This document shows positions 1-6,119 of a stretch of 8,419 nt of DNA, in pieces. A program made the position numbers and the translations under genes. Every line of letters begins with the position of its first letter. Position 1 is the first letter of the stretch. The stretch is from B1 sp044370475 (GTDB lineage: Bacteria; Bacteroidota; Bacteroidia; UKL13-3): the NCBI GenBank assembly GCA_044370475.1, contig JBILVK010000122.1, positions 1-8,419 of the forward strand, in the 5' to 3' direction. A model generated the notes under the pieces. The model worked only from the letters and a program-made list of their open reading frames with translations. It ran no database searches and was not told the origin of the DNA.

Positions 1-2466
1 AACATAGCTATAAGCTCCCGTGCCACCTGTCACCGTAATATCTATTGCACCGGTAGTTCCTCCAAAACATAATACATTAGTAGAAGAAGTTAGGCTCGAA
101 CCTAACGCCGCTGCTGGCTGTGTTATCGTTACCGCTTGAGTAGTGGTACAATTATTTGCATCCTTTACAGTCACCGTTTTTGCGCCTGCATTTAGCCCAG
201 TAAAAACTCCAGTACCTTGATATGCTCCACCATCAATACTATACGTATAAGGCGAAGTACCATTAGCACCCGCTACCGTTACTGCACCTGTTGAATTTCC
301 AAAACACAATACATTGGTTTGCGAACCAATACTTGCACTTAACGCCGCTGCTGGTTGAGTTATCGTTACCGCTTGTGTAGTGGTACAATTATTAGCATCT
401 TTTACAGTCACAGTTTTTGCGCCTGCACTTAAACTACTAAATGTACCAGTTCCTTGATAAGCTCCACCATCCATACTATATGTATATGGTGAAGTACCAT
501 TAGCTCCTACCACCGTTACAGCTCCCGTTGAATTTCCAAAACACAATACATTGGTTTGTGAACTAATACTTGCACTTAATGCCGCTGCCGGCTGAGTTAT
601 CGTTACCGATCTTGTAGTAGTACAATTATTCGCATCTGTAACAGTTACAAAATAAGTACCCGCTCCCAAACCAGTTAAATCTTGCGTGGTTGGAGCAAAT
701 GGTAAACCATTCTTCGTCCAAACATAACTATAAGCTCCCGTGCCACCAGTCACCGTAATATCTATTGCACCCGTACTTCCTCCAAAACATAAAACATTCG
801 TAGAAGAAGTTAGGCTCGAACCTAACGCCGTTGCGGGCTGAGTTATCGTTACCGCCTGAGTAGTTGTACAATTATTAGCATCCTTTACAGTCACCGTTTT
901 TGCACCTGCGCTTAAGCCGCTAAATGTACCAGAGCCTTGGTAAGCACCACCATTTATACTATACGTGTAAGGCGAAGTACCATTAGCACCCGCTACCGTT
1001 ACCGCACCTGTTGAATTGCCAAAACACAATACATTGGTTTGTAAACTAATACTTGCACTTAAAGCCGCTGCTGGCTGAGTAATCGTTACCGCTTGTGTAG
1101 TGGTACAATTATTAGCATCTTTTACAGTCACAGTTTTTGCGCCTGCACTTAAACTACTAAATGTACCAGATCCTTGGTAAGCTCCACCATCAATACTATA
1201 CGTATAAGGCGAAGTACCATTAGCACCCGCTACCGTTACTGCACCTGTTGAATTTCCAAAACACAATACATTGGTTTGCGAACCAATACTTGCACTTAAC
1301 GCCGCTGCTGGCTGTGTTATCGTTACCGCTTGTGTAGTGGTACAATTATTGGCATCCTTTACAGTCACTGTTTTTGCACCTGCATTTAAACTACCAAATG
1401 TGCCAGAACCTTGGTAAGCACCTCCGTTAATACTATACGTATAAGGCGAAGTACCATTAGCACCCGCCACCGTTACCGCACCTGTTGAGGCTCCAAAACA
1501 CAATACATTGGTTTGTGAACCAATGCTTGCACTCAATGCCGCTGCTGGTTGGGTAAGGGTTACCGACCTAGAAGCAGTACAATTATTCGCGTCAGTAATA
1601 GTCACCACATATGCTCCCGAAGTTAACCCCGTTAAATCTTGCGTAGTTGGCGCAAATGGCGAACCATTCTTCGTCCAAACATAGCTATAAGCTCCCGTGC
1701 CACCTGTCACCGTAATATCTATTGCACCGGTAGTTCCTCCAAAACATAATACATTAGTAGAAGAAGTTAGGCTCGAACCTAAGGCCGCCGCTGGCTGCGT
1801 GATAGTTACCGCTTGAGTAGTGGTACAATTATTAGCATCCTTTACAGTCACAGTTTTTGCACCTGCACTTAAACTACCAAATGTGCCAGAACCTTGGTAA
1901 GCACCTCCGTTAATACTATACGTATAAGGCGAAGTACCATTAGCACCTGCTACCGTTACTGCACCTGTTGAATTTCCAAAACACAATACATTCGTTTGTG
2001 AACCAATACTTGCACTCAATGCTGCAGCTGGTTGGGTAATCGTTACCGACCTAGTAGTGGTACATAAATTTGCATCAGTTACTGTTACAAAATAAGTACC
2101 CGCACCTAGCCCAGTTAAATCTTGCGTAGTTGGCGCAAATGGCGAACCATTCTTCGTCCACACATAGCTATAAGCTCCTGTTCCACCTGCAACCCCAATA
2201 TCTATCGCTCCAGTTATACCTCCAAAACATAAAATATTGGTTGATGAAACCAAACTTGAGGTTAAGTTGGCAGCTGGCTGTGTAATCGTTGCCGATACAG
2301 TTGTTGAACAACCTCTCGAATCAGTGATTGTGCATATATAAGTTCCAGCAACTAATCCTGTGGCTGTTGCTGTCGTTTTTACAGGAGAGGTATTCCAACT
2401 GTATGTATAAGGAGGCGTTCCATTAACTGCAGTTACTGTGGCAGCTCCCGTGTTATTTCCTCTACA
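1..2466 (-). repeat. Tandem SprB-type repeat array, two unit classes (79 and 82 codons)
   Basis: Units are counted from the conserved Cys of VLCFG. These Cys codons fall at residues 494, 573, 655, 734, 816, 895, 974, 1053, 1135, 1214 and 1293. Unit lengths in gene order are therefore 79, 82, 79, 82, 79, 79, 79, 82, 79 and 79, followed by a truncated unit. The 79-residue class (A) has the core SPYTYSINGGAYQGSGTF. The 82-residue class (B) has GGTGAYSYVWTKNGSPFAP. The first unit is divergent (LCRGNN, Trp in the core). The last partial unit is class B by sequence, giving A B A B A A A B A A B. Each full unit carries a second Cys in a D-x-N/R-x-C motif, so one intra-unit disulfide is possible. Many units are nearly identical at the DNA level. 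Confidence 0.93.
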
Positions 2467-3945
2467 TAATACATTGGTCTGACTTGTTAACGAAGCCGAG
2501 AAAGAAGATAAAACTATCGTATAATCACTTATTACAGTCTTCTTAACCGTAAACCAAGTATTCATTACTTTTTGATTTCCTGTTGGATCAAGCCAACTAT
2601 GGTGACCGGTAATTGTACCACTTGATACCGGGGCTAAAGCAGTTGTTCCTCCCAAATTAGCTGAACCTCCAGAAACGCCATTATCATCCCAATAAACCGT
2701 CATTGTACCAATGCCTGTTGGCCTAGTAATTTGGGCTAAATACCCATTGGTATGCTGCTCTGCATCATAAACTGGTATATGTAAAGTTCCAACTTTTGTA
2801 TATAAAGTTAATTTAAAGGTTGTGCTCGCTCCAACATTTGCCCCTGTTCCATCCTTGCCATCCCATGGAATGCAATTTGATCCTAATGTTCCATTCGACT
2901 CTAAAGTCCTATCTACAGCATCCAAATAATCTCCATCATTATTCAAATCAAGCTTTAATTCGGTTAAAGCCGATCCGTTTAATGTGAAATTAAAACAGTA
3001 ATTCCCTGGACAGCCCGTAAATGAATTAAAAGTTGCACTTCTATCTGATGCAGTTGCACTCGGAAAAGCAACCAAATCTGGGTTATTTAAAAACACTTTG
3101 TATTCCGGACGCTCATTAGGATCGCCTGACCCAAAATTCTTTGATTGCCTATCTGTAGCTATAACCCCAGTATTTGAAACACCTGTTGAATTCGAAAAAA
3201 TCCTAAAATAATAGGGAGATAATCCATTTAAATCTACCTCGGTAACAATCGAATCAGTTGAATAAACAAATAAACTACCAATACAAGTATTCGGCGGTGT
3301 GTATCCGCCCGAATTAAATCCCCATGAATATGACCATAACCTACCCTTTTTTGCATTGGTGTTTGCCGCACCATTTGCAACCGTTATATCAAAATAATCC
3401 AAAAATAACTCGGAGGTACTCGCTGATGTTCCCCTATTAAATTCAATGTAAAAATCACCATTAGATCCTGGATCAAATGCAAAACCTGCATATCCACCTC
3501 CATTGCCAGTTAAGTTGGTTGGACCAATATTCGCTTGCGACCAATTGCTTATATAACCAGTGCCAGAACCCGGAATTGCTGTTGCAGCATAAACAATGGT
3601 TCCCGCAGAATTTTTTATACGAAAATACACATCAGTGTTACCACTATTCTCCTTAAAACCCAAATATACATTCTCGGTCGTATGGCTGTTTATCCTTATA
3701 AACAACCTATCTGTAGTGTCCGTAGCTTGCCAACCTGCAAACCTCGATGCAAATCCACCCGAACTACTGCGATTAACTTGCAATTGCACATTGTTTGCTG
3801 TAGCGGTTGGTACTACCTCCTTCGTACCTTCTGCTAATAATCGGTTTGAACCAATTAATAGAAATGCTAACTGGAATAAAAAAGCAAAAAGAATTTTCCC
3901 TCCAAAAATCTTTCTTAATCCTATAAATGAATATCTCGTTTTCAT
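1..3945 (-). CDS. Giant exported SprB-repeat surface protein (partial, 3' end beyond window)
   Basis: An uninterrupted reading frame of 1315 codons runs from ATG 3945 to the left edge with no stop, so the C-terminus is missing. Residues 1-38 look like a signal peptide: Lys/Arg at 2, 4, 11, 12 and 17, a hydrophobic stretch around 18-32, and likely cleavage after LLA. Residues 39 to about 480 have no repeats, are rich in Gly, Ser, Thr and Asn, and look like beta-sandwich domains. They include a DLNNDGDY segment at 333-340, similar to a calcium-binding loop, and a WDGKDG motif at 361-366, similar to FlgD-like Ig modules. From Cys494 onward there are ten full repeat units and part of an eleventh, each with the NVLCFG, TGGT/NGTxPYTYS and TITQPA signatures of SprB repeats. 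SprB in Flavobacterium johnsoniae is a motile surface adhesin exported by type IX secretion. An adhesin role here is inferred by family. The sorting domain cannot be seen. ATG 3945 is chosen because the signal peptide follows directly. Confidence 0.9.
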   Translation of the reverse strand, partial: MKTRYSFIGLRKIFGGKILFAFLFQLAFLLIGSNRLLAEGTKEVVPTATANNVQLQVNRSSSGGFASRFAGWQATDTTDRLFIRINSHTTENVYLGFKENSGNTDVYFRIKNSAGTIVYAATAIPGSGTGYISNWSQANIGPTNLTGNGGGYAGFAFDPGSNGDFYIEFNRGTSASTSELFLDYFDITVANGAANTNAKKGRLWSYSWGFNSGGYTPPNTCIGSLFVYSTDSIVTEVDLNGLSPYYFRIFSNSTGVSNTGVIATDRQSKNFGSGDPNERPEYKVFLNNPDLVAFPSATASDRSATFNSFTGCPGNYCFNFTLNGSALTELKLDLNNDGDYLDAVDRTLESNGTLGSNCIPWDGKDGTGANVGASTTFKLTLYTKVGTLHIPVYDAEQHTNGYLAQITRPTGIGTMTVYWDDNGVSGGSANLGGTTALAPVSSGTITGHHSWLDPTGNQKVMNTWFTVKKTVISDYTIVLSSFSASLTSQTNVLCRGNNTGAATVTAVNGTPPYTYSWNTSPVKTTATATGLVAGTYICTITDSRGCSTTVSATITQPAANLTSSLVSSTNILCFGGITGAIDIGVAGGTGAYSYVWTKNGSPFAPTTQDLTGLGAGTYFVTVTDANLCTTTRSVTITQPAAALSASIGSQTNVLCFGNSTGAVTVAGANGTSPYTYSINGGAYQGSGTFGSLSAGAKTVTVKDANNCTTTQAVTITQPAAALGSSLTSSTNVLCFGGTTGAIDITVTGGTGAYSYVWTKNGSPFAPTTQDLTGLTSGAYVVTITDANNCTASRSVTLTQPAAALSASIGSQTNVLCFGASTGAVTVAGANGTSPYTYSINGGAYQGSGTFGSLNAGAKTVTVKDANNCTTTQAVTITQPAAALSASIGSQTNVLCFGNSTGAVTVAGANGTSPYTYSIDGGAYQGSGTFSSLSAGAKTVTVKDANNCTTTQAVTITQPAAALSASISLQTNVLCFGNSTGAVTVAGANGTSPYTYSINGGAYQGSGTFSGLSAGAKTVTVKDANNCTTTQAVTITQPATALGSSLTSSTNVLCFGGSTGAIDITVTGGTGAYSYVWTKNGLPFAPTTQDLTGLGAGTYFVTVTDANNCTTTRSVTITQPAAALSASISSQTNVLCFGNSTGAVTVVGANGTSPYTYSMDGGAYQGTGTFSSLSAGAKTVTVKDANNCTTTQAVTITQPAAALSASIGSQTNVLCFGNSTGAVTVAGANGTSPYTYSIDGGAYQGTGVFTGLNAGAKTVTVKDANNCTTTQAVTITQPAAALGSSLTSSTNVLCFGGTTGAIDITVTGGTGAYSYV
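3832..3945 (-). other. Signal peptide coding segment of the repeat protein
   Basis: These are codons 1-38 of the repeat protein. The n-region is long and positively charged (MKTRYSFIGLRKIFGGK), followed by a hydrophobic core of about 15 residues (ILFAFLFQLAFLLIG) and an SNRLLA/EG cleavage site. It suits Sec export to the periplasm, the first step for type IX secretion substrates. The long n-region is common in very large exported proteins. The cleavage point is predicted by eye. Confidence 0.75.
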
Positions 3946-4017
3946 AGTATTTCCGTTTGACAACCTAAATCAAAAAACAATCCAATTACACAATAGACTG
4001 TTTATTAGTAAATTAAA

Positions 4018-4046
4018 CAATTATAAAATAAAATTTCTATCCCAAA
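4018..4046 (-). promoter_or_regulatory. Candidate Bacteroidota-type promoter for the repeat-protein gene
   Basis: Read on the minus strand there is a TTTG at 4046-4043, a 17-base spacer, then TATAATTG at 4025-4018. TATAATTG matches the Bacteroidota -7 consensus TAnnTTTG in five of its six fixed bases, and the spacing lies within the range reported for this promoter type. Transcription would begin near 4011, giving a leader of about 65 bases. The area is AT-rich, so a chance match is possible. No Shine-Dalgarno sequence precedes ATG 3945. Confidence 0.3.
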
Positions 4047-4171
4047 GTGAAACCTTTTGCACCTTTTTGAACCAAAAACGACTTATGGGAGCCTCCTAAT
4101 TGGAAAAGGTCACTATTGGGAATAAAATTGAAAATGGGAGAAAATGAAAAATTATACAATTCCTCCGTTAG

Positions 4172-4180
4172 CGTGGATAA
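4172..4180 (-). promoter_or_regulatory. DnaA-box-like 9-mer, one mismatch
   Basis: On the minus strand this reads TTATCCACG, differing from the classical DnaA box TTATCCACA only in the last base. It lies 147 bases from a perfect box in the same orientation, in the same intergenic region. Function is unproven. Confidence 0.25.
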
Positions 4181-4326
4181 ACCACCTGCCAAAATAAAAT
4201 TTCGGCAATAGATCATATTAAAAATCATTTGAATATTGAATAAAGGTTGATCAAAAATACAACAAAATCAATGACTTACAAATATTTAGCTGCATTTTCA
4301 CGCTATTTATACCCTTTTTTATACAA

Positions 4327-4335
4327 TGTGGATAA
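4327..4335 (-). promoter_or_regulatory. Perfect DnaA-box 9-mer (TTATCCACA)
   Basis: The plus strand reads tgtggataa, the exact complement of the DnaA-box consensus. It could be a DnaA binding or titration site, or a chance match: one given 9-mer is expected in a few percent of windows this size. No dnaA gene, dense box cluster or other origin hallmark is present, so it is not called an origin. Confidence 0.3.
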
Positions 4336-4393
4336 CCGTCTGACTAACGGGCGTTTTTTAAGGTTCGACTGAAAAAAAATTGATTATTTTAAA

Positions 4394-4445
4394 TAGCTGA
4401 CAACAATCACTATTTAGTAACAAACATTTTTTTTTAGTTCAGCTA
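4394..4445. repeat. Inverted repeat TAGCTGA / TCAGCTA upstream of the coiled-coil gene
   Basis: The arms TAGCTGA (4394-4400) and TCAGCTA (4439-4445) are perfect complements separated by 38 bases. A smaller palindrome, ACTATTTAGT (4409-4418), lies between them. The right arm sits where the -33 region of the downstream promoter should be, so a repressor or activator site is possible. This is inference from position only. Confidence 0.35.
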
Positions 4446-4466
4446 AAAAAAACAATCTTTGTCATA

Positions 4467-4474
4467 TAAATTTG
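4467..4474 (+). promoter_or_regulatory. -7 promoter element TAAATTTG of the coiled-coil gene
   Basis: TAAATTTG matches the Bacteroidota -7 consensus TAnnTTTG exactly. Transcription would start near 4481, leaving a leader of only about 14 bases before ATG 4495. No TTG stands at the usual distance upstream, so the -33 half is weak or the gene relies on an activator. If the promoter is real it rules out starts upstream of it, including the TTG at 4459. Confidence 0.45.
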
Positions 4475-4494
4475 TTTCAATCATTAATCTAATT

Positions 4495-5313
4495 ATGAAG
4501 TACCTAATTTTCCTTATTTCTTTCCTTCTGGCAAGCAATGCAAATTTCGCTCAAAGAAAACAACCTGCTAAACCAGCCACTGCAGCAGCAGCGCCTAAAC
4601 CAAAAGGAGCCTCACCTTATGTGATGAAAAAAGACTTCGATAGTTCTATGACTAAAATAGACAACCGAATCTCAAATTTACAAGGCTCAGTTAGCAGCAT
4701 AAAAAGTGGAATCAATAGCAAAGACGCGCAAATAACTAGCTTATCAGAGCAAATGCTCAAGGTAGAAGAAGTACTAAATTCAACAAATTTTAAAATTTCC
4801 CTTACCTCAGATTCTCTTAACAAAACACAACTTTCTTTAGAAGAAATTCAAAAAGAAAATATCAATAGATTCAATAACTTAGAAGCTCAAATAAGCTCCC
4901 TTAAAAGCACCATAAACTTCATCTGGATAACACTCATAATTGCGCTCATTATTCCCATTGCAGTTTGGTTCCTCATGAAAAAACAAATAGTAGCCCTAGA
5001 AAAAAGCCTACAACAAAATCAAAAAATCATTCAGGCTTCCTTAGATGAACAAAGTGCTAGTATTAAAACGCAATCAGATAACCTCGACCGTCAAATTAGA
5101 CTAGAAACAAGAAATGTACAAACCTATGCCGATCAACTCAATCTCGCCCTTAAAAACGAGCTAGGAATACAAAAAAATGAAATTAATAAAACAAACAATA
5201 CCCTTGTTTTAATTTCTAACGACATTACCGATATCCAAAAGAAATTAGATAATACCCCAGACAACGAAAACAACACCCTCAACGATCAACCCATTCCTCC
5301 TATTGAGGGTTAA
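4495..5313 (+). CDS. Exported or membrane-anchored coiled-coil protein of unknown function
   Basis: The protein has 272 residues and ends in tandem TAA stops. Residues 1-20 (MKYLIFLISFLLASNANFAQ) form a signal peptide ending in the FAQ typical of Bacteroidota. Residues 21-41 are a Lys/Pro/Ala-rich linker. Residues 47-138 are a heptad-like, Gln/Ser/Asn-rich probable coiled coil. Residues 142-161 are one hydrophobic transmembrane helix followed by KK, and residues 162-252 are a second probable coiled coil. The acidic tail is rich in Asn and Pro. With a cleaved signal the first coil would be periplasmic and the second cytoplasmic. No catalytic motif is seen and I do not recognise the family; the coils may only superficially resemble chemoreceptor or tethering proteins. 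The frame is open further upstream, to a TTG at 4459, but ATG 4495 is chosen because the signal peptide starts there and the -7 element lies just before it. Codon use is AT-rich like the rest of the window. Confidence 0.85.
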   Translation: MKYLIFLISFLLASNANFAQRKQPAKPATAAAAPKPKGASPYVMKKDFDSSMTKIDNRISNLQGSVSSIKSGINSKDAQITSLSEQMLKVEEVLNSTNFKISLTSDSLNKTQLSLEEIQKENINRFNNLEAQISSLKSTINFIWITLIIALIIPIAVWFLMKKQIVALEKSLQQNQKIIQASLDEQSASIKTQSDNLDRQIRLETRNVQTYADQLNLALKNELGIQKNEINKTNNTLVLISNDITDIQKKLDNTPDNENNTLNDQPIPPIEG

Positions 5314-5334
5314 TAAAATCCTAAAAAAATGCGC

Positions 5335-5374
5335 AAAAAAATCCCCCAACCTTTTCAGGATGGGGGATTTTTTT
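5335..5374. terminator. Two-way intrinsic terminator between convergent genes
   Basis: The arms at 5335-5347 (seven A, T, five C) and 5362-5374 (five G, A, seven T) are perfect complements: a 13-base-pair stem with a 14-base loop. The plus-strand transcript gets a GC-rich stem followed by a U run, ending the coiled-coil gene. The minus-strand transcript gets the same, ending the thrS-infC-rpmI-rplT cluster 20 bases after the rplT stop. Confidence 0.9.
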
Positions 5375-5393
5375 TAGTCGTAATCGCAAACTC

Positions 5394-5738
5394 TTATTTT
5401 ACCGATTTAACAATTGCTTCAAAAGTTTCTGGATGGTTCATAGCCATATCAGCTAATACCTTACGGTTTAAACCTAATCCCTTTTTATGAACTAAGTTCA
5501 TAAATTGGCTGTAGCTATATCCATGCAAACGTGCGCCTGCATTGATACGTACAATCCATAAACTGCGGAAATTGCGCTTCTTAGTTTTACGGTCCCTGTA
5601 AGCATATCCCAATCCTTTGTCGATGGTATGCTTAGCAATAGTTAATACATTTTTTCTTTTACCCCAATAGCCTTTGGCTAATTTTAGGAGCTTTTTTCTG
5701 CGAGCTCTACTCGCTACGGAATTGACTGAACGTGGCAT
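5394..5738 (-). CDS. rplT: 50S ribosomal protein L20 (bL20)
   Basis: The product has 114 residues, the usual length for L20. It starts MPRSVNSVASRARRKKLLKLAKGYWG-like: a basic N-terminal extension (about residues 1-58) that threads into 23S rRNA during early 50S assembly. The globular part follows, with the family signatures LWIVRINAGARLHGYSYSQF (60-79) and LNRKVLADMA (90-99). It is the last gene of the cluster and ends 20 bases before the two-way terminator. The start codon is preceded by an A-rich, Shine-Dalgarno-free leader typical of Bacteroidota. In Escherichia coli and Bacillus subtilis, L20 represses its own operon by binding mRNA. The 137-base gap upstream is a candidate site for the same here. 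Confidence 0.98.
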   Translation of the reverse strand: MPRSVNSVASRARRKKLLKLAKGYWGKRKNVLTIAKHTIDKGLGYAYRDRKTKKRNFRSLWIVRINAGARLHGYSYSQFMNLVHKKGLGLNRKVLADMAMNHPETFEAIVKSVK

Positions 5739-5875
5739 AGTTTGATTTTGTTTTTTTGAACCTAAGCGCTCCGCTTACTAGCAGAATCTTTGGTGCTCTG
5801 GTTCGGGTTAAACGATTTTTAAACCTGGTGTTTTAGGCCTACCAACAAACGGCCGCTAATTATAGCTTCGTTGGT
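5739..5875 (-). promoter_or_regulatory. rpmI-rplT spacer rich in inverted repeats; candidate L20 control element
   Basis: This 137-base spacer is unusually long for two co-transcribed ribosomal protein genes. It contains several complementary pairs: ACCAAC/GTTGGT (5841-5846 with 5870-5875) enclosing GCTA/TAGC (5855-5858 with 5863-5866), and GAACC/GGTTC (5758-5762 with 5800-5804) enclosing TAAGCG/CGCTTA (5763-5768 with 5772-5777, three-base loop). The second structure ends about 20 bases before the rplT start. Control by L20 is inferred from other bacteria; the fold has not been computed. Confidence 0.35.
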
Positions 5876-6076
5876 TTATTTTCCAATTCCCAACAGAATT
5901 TTAACTTTACTCATATCAGCATCGCTTACAGTAACCATTTTGGTTAATCCACGCTTCTGCTTGGTAGTTTTCTTAGTTAAAATGTGATTCTTAAAAGCTT
6001 GGGCCCTTTTAATTTTACCACTTGGGGTAACCTTAAAACGTTTTTTGGCCGAGCTTACTGTTTTCATTTTAGGCAT
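5876..6076 (-). CDS. rpmI: 50S ribosomal protein L35 (bL35)
   Basis: This is a 66-residue, very basic protein of normal L35 length. It has the family start MPKMKTVSSAKKRFKVTPSG, the central KRAQAFKNHILTKKTTKQKR and a C-terminal VKILLGIG. It is part of the large ribosomal subunit. It lies 43 bases after infC and 137 bases before rplT, the conserved infC-rpmI-rplT order. Unlike its neighbours it has a good Shine-Dalgarno sequence (6088-6093), which supports the ATG at 6076. Confidence 0.98.
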   Translation of the reverse strand: MPKMKTVSSAKKRFKVTPSGKIKRAQAFKNHILTKKTTKQKRGLTKMVTVSDADMSKVKILLGIGK

Positions 6077-6087
6077 GGTCCTAAATT

Positions 6088-6093
6088 CTCCTT
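6088..6093 (-). promoter_or_regulatory. Shine-Dalgarno sequence AAGGAG of rpmI
   Basis: The minus strand reads AAGGAG with 11 bases before ATG 6076. Most Bacteroidota genes, including the others visible here, lack such a site because the ribosome hides its anti-Shine-Dalgarno end, so its presence is unusual. It could also be chance in an A-rich leader. Confidence 0.5.
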
Positions 6094-6119
6094 TTTATAT
6101 AGTTATTAATTACGACTTT

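Larger units (their letters stand above)
3946..4494. other. Divergent AT-rich intergenic region without a convincing gene
   Basis: This 549-base stretch separates the divergent starts at 3945 (minus) and 4495 (plus). It holds candidate promoters for both genes, two DnaA-box-like 9-mers, the words ttatacaat at 4152-4160 and 4319-4327 (each close to a gtggataa), a 7-base inverted repeat at 4394-4445 and long A or T runs. The only open frame of any size in it (minus strand, 63 codons, 4228-4037) has no recognisable family features and is not called. Nothing resembling a tRNA or known riboswitch was seen. Confidence 0.7.

Noticed and set aside
1..2466. CRISPR array or DNA-level satellite as the explanation for the repeats
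   Set aside because: The period (237 or 246 bases) is always a multiple of three. The frame stays open throughout and the repeats encode a protein module, with no short repeat-spacer pattern.
3535..4099. Two overlapping plus-strand open frames (100 and 167 codons)
   Set aside because: They lie mostly antisense to the signal peptide and N-terminal region of the repeat protein, whose coding frame is clear. Their translations show no family features.
4037..4228. Minus-strand 63-codon open frame upstream of the repeat-protein gene
   Set aside because: It has no recognisable motif or start signal. It overlaps the candidate promoter of the repeat gene, and its composition is that of AT-rich intergenic DNA.
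4336..4360. Weak hairpin CCGT/ACGG followed by T residues as a terminator
   Set aside because: The stem is only four base pairs and no gene ends upstream of it on the plus strand.
4459..4494. A 12-codon upstream extension of the coiled-coil gene from TTG 4459
   Set aside because: It would put extra residues ahead of a clean signal peptide, and it contains the likely -7 promoter element at 4467-4474.
4617..4823. Minus-strand 68-codon open frame inside the coiled-coil gene
   Set aside because: It is an antisense shadow of the plus-strand coiled-coil coding sequence.
5314..5393. A Bacteroidales-1-like non-coding RNA downstream of rplT
   Set aside because: Only 80 bases separate rplT from the convergent gene, and they are filled by the terminator hairpin, with no room or promoter for such an RNA.
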